Source: Tenodera sinensis (lineage: Eukaryota; Arthropoda; Insecta; Mantodea; Mantidae). Taken from it: DNA of 64,000 nt. Where the stretch lies: the NCBI GenBank assembly GCA_030765045.1, contig CM060962.1:259300647-259364646 (forward strand), written 5' to 3'. Positions 22,546-33,698 of this stretch are shown here, piece after piece (positions within the stretch are counted from its first letter, which is position 1; every line of letters starts with the position of its first letter). The notes beneath the pieces are model-generated. The model was not told the DNA's origin, searched no databases, and worked only from the letters and a program-made list of their open reading frames with translations. A program made the translations under genes and the position numbers.

Positions 22546-23534
22546 GCACTAAACCGTGAAAAAATCGTTGTTATTTACCTGGTATGAGATGCATTCTATT
22601 TACCTCTCTGTAGTAACGATTGCAAACCTTTGATCTCACTAACATCTTACTGTCCGGGGACAAAGAGGCTGTACGTAACCGAAGTAACGCACCTAAATGC
22701 TTGTAAGTTCTACATTAAGTGACATTACTTTTTATTAAATTCATTTTGGAAAAAACTTGTTGACACAAATAAGTTGTGCTAAAAATTGCCATTAGGTGGG
22801 CTGCAAAGCAGCGTATTTTGCGAAAACTTTCACTTGATGATTGTCTGTAGAAATCAAAGTTTACATTTTTCGCATTTTGATTAGTAACTATGGTTTCTAA
22901 ATGCTTTAGTGTACCTTGCACAACAAATGATATAAAAAAATTGAAAGGGTTTATGAGTAGACGATTTTATTTACCGTTTTATATATAGATGTATATTAAT
23001 AATAGCAATACTATTAATTAATAATAATAGTAATAATAATAGTAAGAATTATAATTATAATAATCATAATTATGATCATGATGATGATGTATACATGAAA
23101 GCACCTGGGGTCCGTATTTCTCTCTATGTCATTGGAAATGCCTTCGTACACTGAACTGTGATGTATGTTTTGCACAAATGGGGTATTTAACTTTCCAATT
23201 AATTTTAATAAACAATAATTATTTTTTCCAGTTAGGATGGGAACGTCGTCGCGTTGTTGACGGTGTGTTCCCTCTTGTGTGCTGTCGGTGGTCAGTGCTG
23301 CTCTGTGCTAAGAACACGTCAATCAAACGTCACTTCTGACGTAGTGGAGGGCTGTAGTGTAAGATTACGTCACAGAGCCGTGACACAGAGAGCCACACTT
23401 GCGCACCCGTAATCTAAAGCGATACCGGTGACTTTTACCTTTGGAATAATTGCTCATAAGCAAGGATGTTCATTGGATATTCAGTATTGGTGTTAATCTT
23501 TGATCTGGTATTACTTTGGGTTATCACATTAAAT
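22546..23534. other. Intergenic, AT-rich simple sequence
   Basis: No gene is recognised. 22985-23095 is a TAATAA/ATGATG low-complexity stretch. A GC-richer segment lies at 23230-23440 with no identifiable motif. Confidence 0.45.
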
Positions 23535-23680
23535 TCACATACATTCACACTCTCACTCATATTTCCAGACCCTAGGGAGGATCACAAATAATCGTAGCTT
23601 AGGAAAAATATTCACCCTACAGCTGGGATTCAAGCCCGCGAACTCTGGATTTGAAGGCTGAGTATGCTATCTAGCAGAAC
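23535..23680 (-). repeat. tRNA-derived SINE (family S5)
   Basis: Read on the minus strand it has a tRNA-like head with the B box GCTTGAATCCCAGC (reverse of about 23620-23637). The body contains CCTAGGGTCTGGAAATATGA and the tail GTGAGAGTGTGAATG. The same order is found on the plus strand at 52892-53091, where the tail has expanded into a GT array. Confidence 0.6.
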
Positions 23681-24555
23681 ACAGAATGGTATCCATTTAC
23701 AGACAATATACCTATAAACAGACGTGCGCGCGCCAATTTCAATTCTTTTTAACTCAAAGTACCTTAAAACGTGTACTTTCTGTTGAAAATAGCTAAGCAG
23801 TAGAGAATGCAAACAATGGACAAAAAAGATGAACTTTTTATAGGAATAGTCCACAGAATGTGCATGAAGTGATAATGGATGGGGAAATTCATACGCGTGT
23901 TACAGAGTTAACAATGCTATTATTGAAGCTGCCTCAGTAAAGTGACAGGAATGACATACATATATGCTACAGCAAAATGGTTGGATGTCACTTTTGGCGC
24001 TAAAATTCGCGCTACCGTTGGCTTTTTCTGACACTTGAAATACGCGTTAGTCTGGCACTGACAGCCATTTATGGTGAAATAATCTGAATAAAATACATAA
24101 CACAAAGATGATCAACAGCTAATATCTTCACAGTTTGTCTAAAATTAATTCTTGTGTAACTTGATTGTAAGTATTCTCTAACAATTCATATCTTACTTAA
24201 ACTGTAACGCCTGAAAATAAAAACTCTTGGATTAAATTCTACAATTGAAGGCGTGTGCATAAAAGTGGTCTAACACTCAAGACCAAAAAGTTTCTGATTA
24301 GTGCTGCCACCTCTTTTTTGGGACAAATACTAAATGTATGGATATTATAACATCAAAAAACTCGATTCTAAGTAAATATAACCATTTTGATTTCTTGCGA
24401 TTTATCTGAGATCTTCTGAAGTGTATAAGTGATCTAATCACAGTATAAACTAACTACAGTAGGATCGCAAGTTTCAACATAGCTCCGCCAAAACTCAAAG
24501 ATGATTACTTGAACTTTCATGAGTATTACAGAAGCCTCTCTGGTGAGGAAGCCTC
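23681..24555. other. No recognisable feature
   Basis: AT-rich intergenic sequence. Nothing recognised. Confidence 0.4.
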
Positions 24556-24560
24556 ACATT

Positions 24561-25315
24561 TTGACTTACGGGGACCTGGTAAGGCATATGACTGTGTTAA
24601 AATTCAAGCTTTCAAGAAACATTTTCTCAGAAAATATTTATTGTATCTGCTTCAAATCTTTACAGCACATTATATGGACTTTTGTACAAACTTCAACATG
24701 GGGGTTTTTAGTGGAATAATTATTTGAAGAGTAAATAATTTCTTTGCAGTAGTCAATTTTTTCATTAAAATATCATACTAGTCACTTCAAAATTTCAAAA
24801 CTAAGGATAATTTTTAAAGAATGGCCCTGTTGAAATGCACATACTTTATATAAACATAGTTCCTGAAAGTATGAGCTTTCTATGTCCAACAGTTTCTGAG
24901 AAAATGTTCCTTGTGTATCAAAAAGTGTAGTTCTGAGATATCGCGCTTCAAAGTTAGAACTAACCTTTTCAATATATTCCAGCACCATAAGAAGGATAGG
25001 TTAGTTAGCCATGATAAGTCAGTAATCCGTGTTACCAAAAATCAGTATGGCCATTTCAAAAATTTCCCGCAATATTTCCCTGCTAAAAACACCGGGAACT
25101 TTAAATATACTAATTCCGTTGATAGCGAAAACCACAATGTCAATAAATTGACCCACCACGACCACTAAAAGCAGCCCCTTGGTAAATACGATATAAAAAT
25201 CCTTATAATAGTGATATCAAGAAAAAAATCGAAGGATTTTACTCAGAAAACTCTAGTATTTTTACATACAAAAAATGTATTTTTACTCATATTTGCCTTA
25301 CCGGGTCCCCTTACC
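24561..25315. mobile_element. Candidate TIR element, about 0.75 kb
   Basis: The left end contains ACGGGGACCTGGTAAGGCAT (24569-24588). The right end contains TTGCCTTACCGGGTCCCC (about 25293-25310), its near-perfect inverse. A second internal inverted pair is AACATTTTCTCAGAAA (about 24619-24634) and TTTCTGAGAAAATGTT (about 24893-24908). Non-coding DNA between inverted ends suggests a non-autonomous DNA transposon. The exact termini and a target duplication could not be fixed, so the superfamily is unknown. Confidence 0.5.
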
Positions 25316-26976
25316 TAATTTTGATTGAGTGTCTGAAATGGGCCAAATAGGCCCTTAAGCTTTCAAACAAACCTTTTATTCATTTATAATAAGTACTAAC
25401 GTAGTAAATCTGAATGTTATGTGCAAGGGTGCTTATTTTGTTAATGATAAATGAAAATGTTTAGCAAGAAATGTTAATGCTATTTTTATTTCGTAAATGC
25501 AATAAGAACAAACTAAATATTTTGGAGTCTGCATAAGAATAACTTTGAGGTGAGTGTTTTAACCTTTCTAATAAAATATGTATATATTGCCAACTAATAT
25601 TTCGTTTTTTGTGTTTACAAATCTCTAATATTTTCACTTTTAAAAAATTCAGGGTTAGGACGTTTTACGCATATGCCTCCAATTATAACTCATTATTATT
25701 AGACTGAATGATATTATTATTTACGAGTTTTGTTGCATTAATCTAGAGCAGTGATGTCCAACCCTATCTCTTTGGAGACGCTTACGTAATTAGCGGCCAC
25801 AACCCCACCTCCTACTTTCAGTCGGAGGGTGAGTCAGCTAGTGCCTGTGACGTGTAGAATCACAATCAGATAGTCAGTATCCAGTGATGGACACAAACAG
25901 CCGATTCCATGGCAGTCTCTAGGATATCAAAACGTTTCACAACAAATGCGAAGAGGACAATTTTTGTATTCAAGAAAGGAAAATCAAATTCCTGTTTAAC
26001 AACCCTATGCATTTTTCGTGCAGCGAGGCTCCACATGGGTTGCAAATGGAAATCATTCTTCTATAAAATACTACGGCTTTTAAATGTTCCACAAACCAAG
26101 GTTGGGATTTATTTCCGTCCTTGCCCTCTGACACGTTTCCTAGTCTGCAAATGTTTACCTCCGACATGTCAGTTTTTGGGTCTACATATATTTGCAGAAC
26201 AGGGTTTTTCTGAATTGAACTCGTATATTGAAAGTCACTTGATGTATCTTCTTAGGCTATGCACTTGACTTTGTCGCCAAATATTAATAGAATTTTTAAA
26301 CCTAAGCAGTACCAAAGAAATCATTAATGAACAGACTATTGTGTGGGCAGTCTTCTAAAAATACAAATACTTTTAGCTTTGTCTCCAAAACATTACATTA
26401 AATATCAGAACCCAGTAGAGAAAATGTTGCGAACGCAACCAAAATGATCGTTAAGTGTGCATCTACAATCGCGTTTACCAAGGCTAGCGTTGCTATGGGT
26501 CTGTGACACTTGAGCAGAGGTAGAATTTGTTGACATTTGTGAGTGGGGGCTATTAGTAATTAATGTTCTGGGAAACCCCGGATTTCCTGTTCCTCAATTT
26601 CTCCTCTTCATCCTGCCGATAGCGACTAATTATCATTGGTAATATATTTCACCATCAGACTTGTGGCATCAGTGCTGGATAGCGATTTATTTTAAACTGG
26701 GAAGTGATTATATTCTAATAAAGACGTTTATTACGATACTTAGCTTCGTTGATCATTAATACCACACATAGCAAAGATACAGCGTAGAATCCTAAGTTTT
26801 CCATCGGCGAAATTCGTAATATTTTATTATAGCTGTTGCCTCGGTTATGTATACTAATACTCCATGACTTTAGACCACTGTTGGCAATCAACAATACGCT
26901 TTTATGATTAATTTATAATTCAAACTTAATTGTTTCTTTTCGCTCTGTAGTTACGGATATTAAATTAGATGTTTAC
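25316..26976. other. Intergenic; one possible hAT terminus
   Basis: CAGTGATGTCCAACCC at 25749 resembles a hAT end and is preceded by ATCTAGAG, which fits the hAT duplication pattern, but no matching right end was found. The 119-codon frame starting at 25909 has no motif that I recognise. The rest holds nothing recognised. Confidence 0.35.
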
Positions 26977-27760
26977 TGTGGCAAAATGACAAACTCCAGC
27001 CCAGTTACTTTTCTAACACTTTATTTACCTTCTGCACTTTTACACAAAGACACAGTTCTATTCTAATGACGTCAGCACAGTCTACAGTCTTTCGTGATAT
27101 TACAGTTCACAACTGTTTTCTTCTCGTAGCCTTGATTCACTCCTTTCACTGTGTCTCTTTACTTTGTGTTGTACACTAACTCCTACGATACAATTACTAC
27201 GTATTGATTAAAAGTTCAATTGGACGCACTCACTAACACACTGACCGATTCAAAAACTGCCTCAAACCACGCTCTACACAAGCTTTTATACCGGCACTGA
27301 GTAGCCAGATCTTTCTCGAACACCTACAGACAAGCCGGCTGCCGGAGAGTCGCCGAATGCTCTGAAAAACCCTTTGTCTTGCCGCTTGATCGTTGTTCTA
27401 ATGCACGAGGCTTAACTTGGCACTTTCTGCACTATTACTGCCTAACATGGACTGTGGGTTTCTGTCCTTGAAATGGTCTACAACTTGCAACTCTTGCAAG
27501 TGAAGTATTGGTGGTCAATGTGGCAATGAAGAAGGATCACCCGCCACTGGTGTGTCTGCCCTGCCTGACTCGCCATAAAAGAGGAGCGACTTGGAAAGAG
27601 ATGGAGAATACCTATTTCTTTCTCTTTCTAAAACGTAGGGGCCAAGTTAAATCTCGTCCCCTAACGTCACATGTTCGCTCGCGTGAGTGGTGTAGAGAAG
27701 TTTGACCTTGAGAGCCTTGTTACGCACCGCACCAGTAGGGTGAGGCAGCCCGGCGTCACA
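26977..27760 (-). repeat. Solo LTR, family LX (copy A)
   Basis: In minus orientation it begins TGTGACGCCGGGC and ends TTTTGCCACA, 784 bp. It carries a TATA-like GGTATAAAAGC (reverse of about 27284-27294) and an AATAAAG polyadenylation signal near its end (reverse of about 27018-27024). Related copies are at 29661, 37621, 43133 and 48092. Both flanks are unrelated to LTR internal sequence, so it is a solo LTR left by recombination. No target duplication was found. Confidence 0.8.
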
Positions 27761-27787
27761 GTATTTCTATATCATCAATAAAACTCT

Positions 27788-28215
27788 TGGCGGCGGCGTG
27801 GCCGAGCGGTTAGACCGTTCGCCTATCATCAAGGTGGCCCGGGTTCCAACCCAGAAACCGCATGTGGTATTCGTTGTGGACGAAGCGGGGTCCGAGCGGG
27901 TTTTCTCCGGGTTATCCGTTTTCCCTGCCACTTATTACACCAACTGCTCCATCATCACCTTTTCATGTATCAATTTCGCCTGTATTTCATATCATCCTCT
28001 TCCACACCAGGCCCTAATGACCTAGTTGTCGACGGGCCCTTAAACCCAAATCACTCACTCACTCCTCTTCCTCACTCTCATACCTGGTGCTTGACTGACA
28101 ACCCGCTACCAGGTGTTCACGCTGTCCGGTCCATAGGTTTATCTGCGCCTCGTCAGGCATCTAACGCAAGGCACAAGCTTGTAAGTCCTCCATATGAAGA
28201 GGGTACTCAGAAGAA
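27788..28215 (+). repeat. tRNA-derived SINE (family S1, long form)
   Basis: The head has an A box, GTGGCCGAGCGGTTAGACC, and a B-box variant, GGGTTCCAACCC. The body has CATGTGGTATTCGTTGTGGA and GGGTTTTCTCCGGG, then an internal end block, CCTAATGACCTAGTTGTCGA (28013-28032), a short CACT tail, and a further segment ending GCTTGTAAGTCCTCC. The last segment is shared with the copy at 51360. It may be a composite of two SINE variants. It adjoins solo LTR copy A. Confidence 0.8.
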
Positions 28216-29404
28216 GAAGAATAAAACGATTGCGGTGCACACACAAAAAACACTAGAGGCAGATGGTAATAGCAAGCAGTAGTATTTAGAAATAATTATT
28301 AATGGTATAAATAAATAAAGTAAAGCAAACAACGTCACCAAAGAAGCAGTTCGGTATGCAAACAGGGATCCGTATTCGATGATATTAATCCTTTTCCGCT
28401 AAAGTCCTGACGGGTCTAAGACTGCCAGGTGGTCGATCATCCATTCGATACGGAGAGGTTACGGTGCCAGCATCACGCTTTCTCCAGCTGGACTGTTGAC
28501 TTTCTTGGCCAGAAACGCTGCCTACCGCAGCTCCTCACTTTGCTAACGATGCTGAGTGGATACCGGTTCTAACTTGCAAATTAAAATCTGCACCCCTATG
28601 AGTGGGATCGATTCCGGACGCATCCCATGGCCAGAAACCAGAGCACCATAGTGCAGCACTCATATTCGATACAGTTTCAAAAATACGAGTACTTCAAGCA
28701 ATCACAGCAGTAATTATGAAGATAATCCTGGAATCTGTATTACATATAATAGTGTGATACTGCTTCTAATATTGTAACTAAGGATGCAAAGATAGAAAGT
28801 CCTTGGTGATGAAAACTTAGCTTGCCAACCAAAACTGATGCGTTGTTTCTGAGCTGAAATTTCAGACATAACAGGAAAAAAAAAGCTTGTGCATAAAGTA
28901 TATGTTGAACTACAAAGTATGTTGGCTTCATAATGAACTGCAGTACCTATCAAAAGTTTATGAACACCTGCATATTTCACCTAAATACACTCTATGCAGC
29001 GGCCTTATGTTTCGTCAAAAAATATCTTATTAAAGGGTACATTTTAAGTAGGAATTATGTGAATGTCATTATTTTTAAGGGAGTTTTAGAGAAACCGAAA
29101 AAATCACCTTTTTAAATTTTTGTGGAGATTTAGCAATGAAAACATGTGGGATATCAATTCTATTTTTCTCTGAAGGGAAAGGCACATATGTGAGGAATAT
29201 TTATAAATATGACTTTATCATAGAGTATCAACAATTGGCATTGCGGCGGTGTTTGGCTTAATTTCTATATTTCACTTAATTTGTTGATACTTAACGATTG
29301 CGCCTTATTTATTATTAGTATATTAGGTATACATTGTGGGTTGGCGTTGCCTCAGCTATGATAATGCTCAGCAGTCGAACTTATATCTCTAGTTAGGTGG
29401 CGGG
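28216..29404. other. Intergenic, no gene recognised
   Basis: 28360-28640 is GC-richer and contains GGGATCGATTCCGG, which may be the head of another old SINE. The remainder shows nothing recognised. Confidence 0.4.
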
Positions 29405-29655
29405 AAAGCAAGTTAGTCCGCTCAGTAGCCAAGTGGTTAGACCATTCGCTTCTCACCAAAGTGGCCCGGGTTCGATCCCAGGCAAACGCATGTGGGATTC
29501 GTGGTGGACGAAGCGGCGCTGGAGCGGGTTTCCTCCGGGTTCTCCGGTTTCCCCCGCCATCTCATTCCAACGGTGCTCCATATTCATTCCATGTATCACC
29601 AGTCACCGCCTGCGGTGCCGTAGTAGTAAAACCGGGCGTTAAACACTACAAAAAA
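29405..29655 (+). repeat. tRNA-derived SINE (family S1, short form)
   Basis: The A box is degraded (GTAGCCAAGTGGTTAGACC) and the B box is perfect (GGGTTCGATCC, 29469-29479). The S1 body follows, then the end block GCCGTAGTAGTAAAACC with CGTTAAACACTAC, and an A10 run. The copy is relatively intact and directly abuts LX LTR copy B. Confidence 0.85.
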
Positions 29656-29660
29656 AAAAG

Positions 29661-30184
29661 TGGCACACCAGGCTGGCAGAGTGGGCGCGGCCCCATACGG
29701 ACGTTAATACCGCACGTGTGGTCCACCCTGCCTTAGTATGCCGGAAGAATCCTTGCCCACGGACACGAAAGCTTGTGTAATATATGAACACCTTCTATAC
29801 TGCACAGATAAAGTTACATTAAGCGGCTAGCTGCTGTACAGATATAACACTCCGTACAGGAGAACCTGTACGACCTGTTCTCGAATGCTGGAACGCAGGG
29901 ACATTCTTTGCGTTGGCGAACAGTACGTCGTGTGGAAGTGAGGAAGTTTTAACGAGTGTTGAGTGATTGTATAGTCAGAGTTAGTGTTTGGAGACACAGA
30001 AAGTAAAAAGAGACAGTGAAAAACTGAGTGAAGGCTACGAGAAGATAACAATTGTGAGTTGTAATATCACAAATGACTGTATGCTGTTAACGTCAGGAGA
30101 AGAGAAGTCTGTTTTTGTGCAAAAGGTTTAGAAGAAAATAAAGTGACAGAAAAGTAACTGGACTAATTTTGCCATTTTGTTACA
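29661..30184 (+). repeat. Solo LTR, family LX (copy B, diverged)
   Basis: The second half matches the other LX LTRs well: GTGTTGAGTGATTGTAT, a GAGACACAG segment, GCTACGAGAAGA, then GTGCAAAAG and AATAAAGTGACAG. It ends GCCATTTTGTTACA. The first half is highly diverged or rearranged, so the start at TGGCACACC is provisional. Confidence 0.65.
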
Positions 30185-31011
30185 CTATTAAAAACCAAAG
30201 CTTAAGTTCCTCAAGAAAAACGCCCTGTGCTATCATAGGACTGAAAAGATGAATAAAAAATAAACTCCACATTCCTTCAATACGTCTTCATAATGAAAGT
30301 TTTCAGCCCAAGTACACTGCACACTTGTGCAAAGCCTGAGAAGGATGTAATAGTAATTGCAAATTAATTCACATTTGCCGAATCCAACTATGTAATATCC
30401 AGTGCGTCTATGAATAGCTACATCAGAGTGTATGAAACTGGTTTTATCGAGTTTAATATTAATTATGCTCACACTCGCAACTCCAGGCTCTGCCAAAGTA
30501 AGCAATGATTCTAATTAAAGAAAAGTTTCCCACATGGGTGAGAAAGCGAACTCGTGTTCTCAGGATTGAAAAGCTAGAACACTGACCACTCCAACAGTGG
30601 CAGTCATTTGATAAATGCTCACACAATATATTGTAATATGAATCATGTTCGAAAAATTAATATTTGCTCCGTAGTGTACACACGTCTAGTGTGAAAGAAA
30701 CATCAAACATAATTTATCAAAGTGTTGTATAAACATTTCTGTCATGTTTTGTTTCCTCGTTGCTCAAAATAATGGTTGCACACAAAACAAACTAATTTTC
30801 TTAATAGGAAACAGTATTTTATTCCTTTAGCCTGTACCGCCTTTTTCTCTTCGCTCTTTGTTTTACTCTTTACTTTTGCAGAGTTCAATATATTGGAAGC
30901 CAACCCCCAGAAAGACCAGCAAGGAAAGGTGAAAAAGGTCAAATTAGTAGCAAGATGCTATCTATTAAGCGGTGTTGTACTCACTTAATTTCAAATTGGG
31001 TAAGGGTTATT
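30185..31011. other. No recognisable feature
   Basis: AT-rich intergenic DNA. A weak minus-strand tRNA-like head may lie at about 30530-30605, too decayed to classify. Confidence 0.4.
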
Positions 31012-31880
31012 GTCTGTTCACCAGCTCTTGGCTTTAGGGGAATGAAGGGGAGAGGAGAGGTATTCCAACTAATGGAAACCGAGTTTTGTAAACTTCTCCG
31101 CAAACGGTGCTGCTGGTTATATTACCAACTTACCCCAATGTTATTTGCTTTTATTTATTCGCTGCTAATTTCTCTTAATTCCAGTTGTAAAATCGTAGTC
31201 ACTGGCGTTATGACGGAAATAAAGAAAAAAAGAATTTAGAAGTAGATAAACCCTGCCTAGGAGTGCTGTGAAATCTGCTATAACATTGCAGAGCAAAGGG
31301 GCTCAGAGTGACAGTTCTATACATAAAGCAGATCTTTACAGGATGATTGAAACAAACAAACCTAAAGAGAAGGGTTTTAAACCGGACGACCTTTTAGTTT
31401 CATTGCGCCACAAAGCCGTTTGCTTGCTCCTATAGGTGTGTGATCTAAATCCCATAAAGGTAGCTTTGGTTAAGGTGAAATTAATTGTTAAAGAAATCTA
31501 ACAGGTGACTTATCCTTACGATGTAACGCTCGAGGGTATATCACTTTTGACCGAAACAGGCTGGCAGGGTTTTTGAAAAATGTAGACAAGTTACAAAATG
31601 ACCAGGTGAGAAAGACAAAAGTTGAAAACCTCGTTTACTTCTCACATGTTAAATATATTTCATGAACTAAAAATAACATTTAAGTTTGGCTATTTTTAGC
31701 GACTTCTTTACTTTAATCTAGCGAGAATACACAATTCAAGGTTGGCACTACTATTGTAAGTGTGACTAGAAGCACGACGACTGCTTCAGACGTCACTGTG
31801 TACCTAGAATTGTTTAATGACATGCTGACTCGCTGCAATTCTGTCAGGGACCATGAGCTTGTGAAAAAGCTGTAGCTAGT
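31012..31880 (+). pseudogene. Mariner-related repeat, copy 2
   Basis: It aligns with 21637-22545 along its length. Shared landmarks include GTCTGTTCACCAGCTC, GAAGTAGATAAACCC, GGAGTGCTGTGAAATCTGCT, AGGATGATTGAAACAAA, CTGGCAGGGTTTTTGAAAA and CAGGGACCATGAGCT. The transposase frame is more decayed here than in copy 1. Same order and orientation 9.4 kb apart point to independent insertions of one repeat, although an old segmental duplication cannot be excluded. Confidence 0.7.
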
Positions 31881-33421
31881 ATTAATACCGACACACAAAT
31901 ACACCTCCCTTCAAAGCATAGCACCGAATTTAGAACTGATAACTAGGAGTTTACAACACGCCAAGAAGGCCAATAGTTGAGCTCTTTTGTCTCAGAAAAC
32001 CAGGGAAATTGAAATTGAAAACCCATTATTCCACAAAAACCTTCAATCGAGAATGACAATAAATACATTAAAATTACATTTTGATGATCCACTGGCTAGT
32101 GTAAAAAACGGTAAAGGATACCGTGGCTAACACAGAAAATCAAGTGATCAGAAGACCCATGAAATGATTATTTGCCCTAGGAAACACAGTTGCATTTGAA
32201 AATCAACGCACGGGCTAATATACAGTCTCACGCACAGGTTATGTGGATAAGTATCTTCAACAAGCTACTCATGCAGCCAGCTAAACTTGGTAGCTGACGA
32301 GAGCACCATTAAACAAAACAATAGATAAACACAAGCCTTAGTGAACCCGCACCCAGAATGTTTCACTGCTATCCGTGGGAACAACAAAACATGCAAACAG
32401 CGGTAACAAAGTCGGCATAAGCTTAGGAGTGCTGTATAATAGCTCTTTGGAGGCATCATCTTCAATCATGCAGACAACTGCTCTGCCCAGTTACTACTGT
32501 TTTCCATTGCAAATCAAATGCAAATGGACAACTGAGACGGGCATTAGAGCCAAGCATGGCTCAGGAGTAAAAGCCTAATTGCTTCGTGGTACACAGGAGC
32601 TTGGTAGAAACATTTGCAAACCTTTTAGTGCTTATTTTGTTTACCACTGAGACTGAGTGTTGTCAGGAACAACGGAATGAGAAACGAGCTGAACTTACTG
32701 AGTTACCAGAAGGTTGTACTCTTGTTTTAAATAACATTTGAGACACTAAATAATTTTAAGACTTGAAGGTGTGGTTCTTATTTGGTGAACTCCACATAAA
32801 GTACTCTCGACCGTAATGAAAGAAGGAAAAGAAATGAGAGCACTTTAATGTGAAGTATGTTTCTTGCCCTAAGATCTGCGCAACGCTAAGAGAAGACAAA
32901 ATTAAAGGCTTTATGTAGATTTCGGTTCTCTGATATATTATTATATATCTGATGGTCTTACTGTCCTTACATTAATTTCCCTCCTCACCATCGTTTATTT
33001 TCATATCTATTCTCAAAGTGTTATTTAAAAATTCCGTTTTTCTCCATAATTCATGTGTATCAAGTTGCGCGCTTATGGAAATGGTTTCATTAAGCATTTG
33101 GGTTTTGGCACAAATGGGGACACAGAAGACCCACGTGTTCGCTAACTATTTAAAAACTGACTTGCCATATTATGATGGCTTAGAAATCAGTCCTTATACA
33201 GTACACAAAACAAAAAGTCAATTCAATAAATGCGTGATCATATGCTATAAAATCCAAGTATTGGAAAGACAGCAATACATATCTGGGAAATGATTAATGC
33301 ATCAAAATGATGTGTTGTAAAGACATACAGACTTTTCTTTTATAAGTTGTCTGTCGTTCGTGATTTACCAGTTACACGAAATTACGGAAGATTGACTCAG
33401 AATGATGAGAACTTTTGATAT
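31881..33421. other. No recognisable feature
   Basis: Intergenic DNA with open frames below 95 codons and no motifs. Confidence 0.45.
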
Positions 33422-33423
33422 TA

Positions 33424-33697
<274 letters not shown>

Positions 33698-33698
33698 A

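Noticed and set aside
25741..25900. Complete hAT element
   Set aside because: Only a left-end-like motif with a plausible duplication was found. No right end or second duplication could be located.
27788..27860. tRNA gene (Leu/Ser-like head)
   Set aside because: Head and body recur at several loci with SINE tails and the cloverleaf is imperfect, so it is a SINE and not a tRNA gene.
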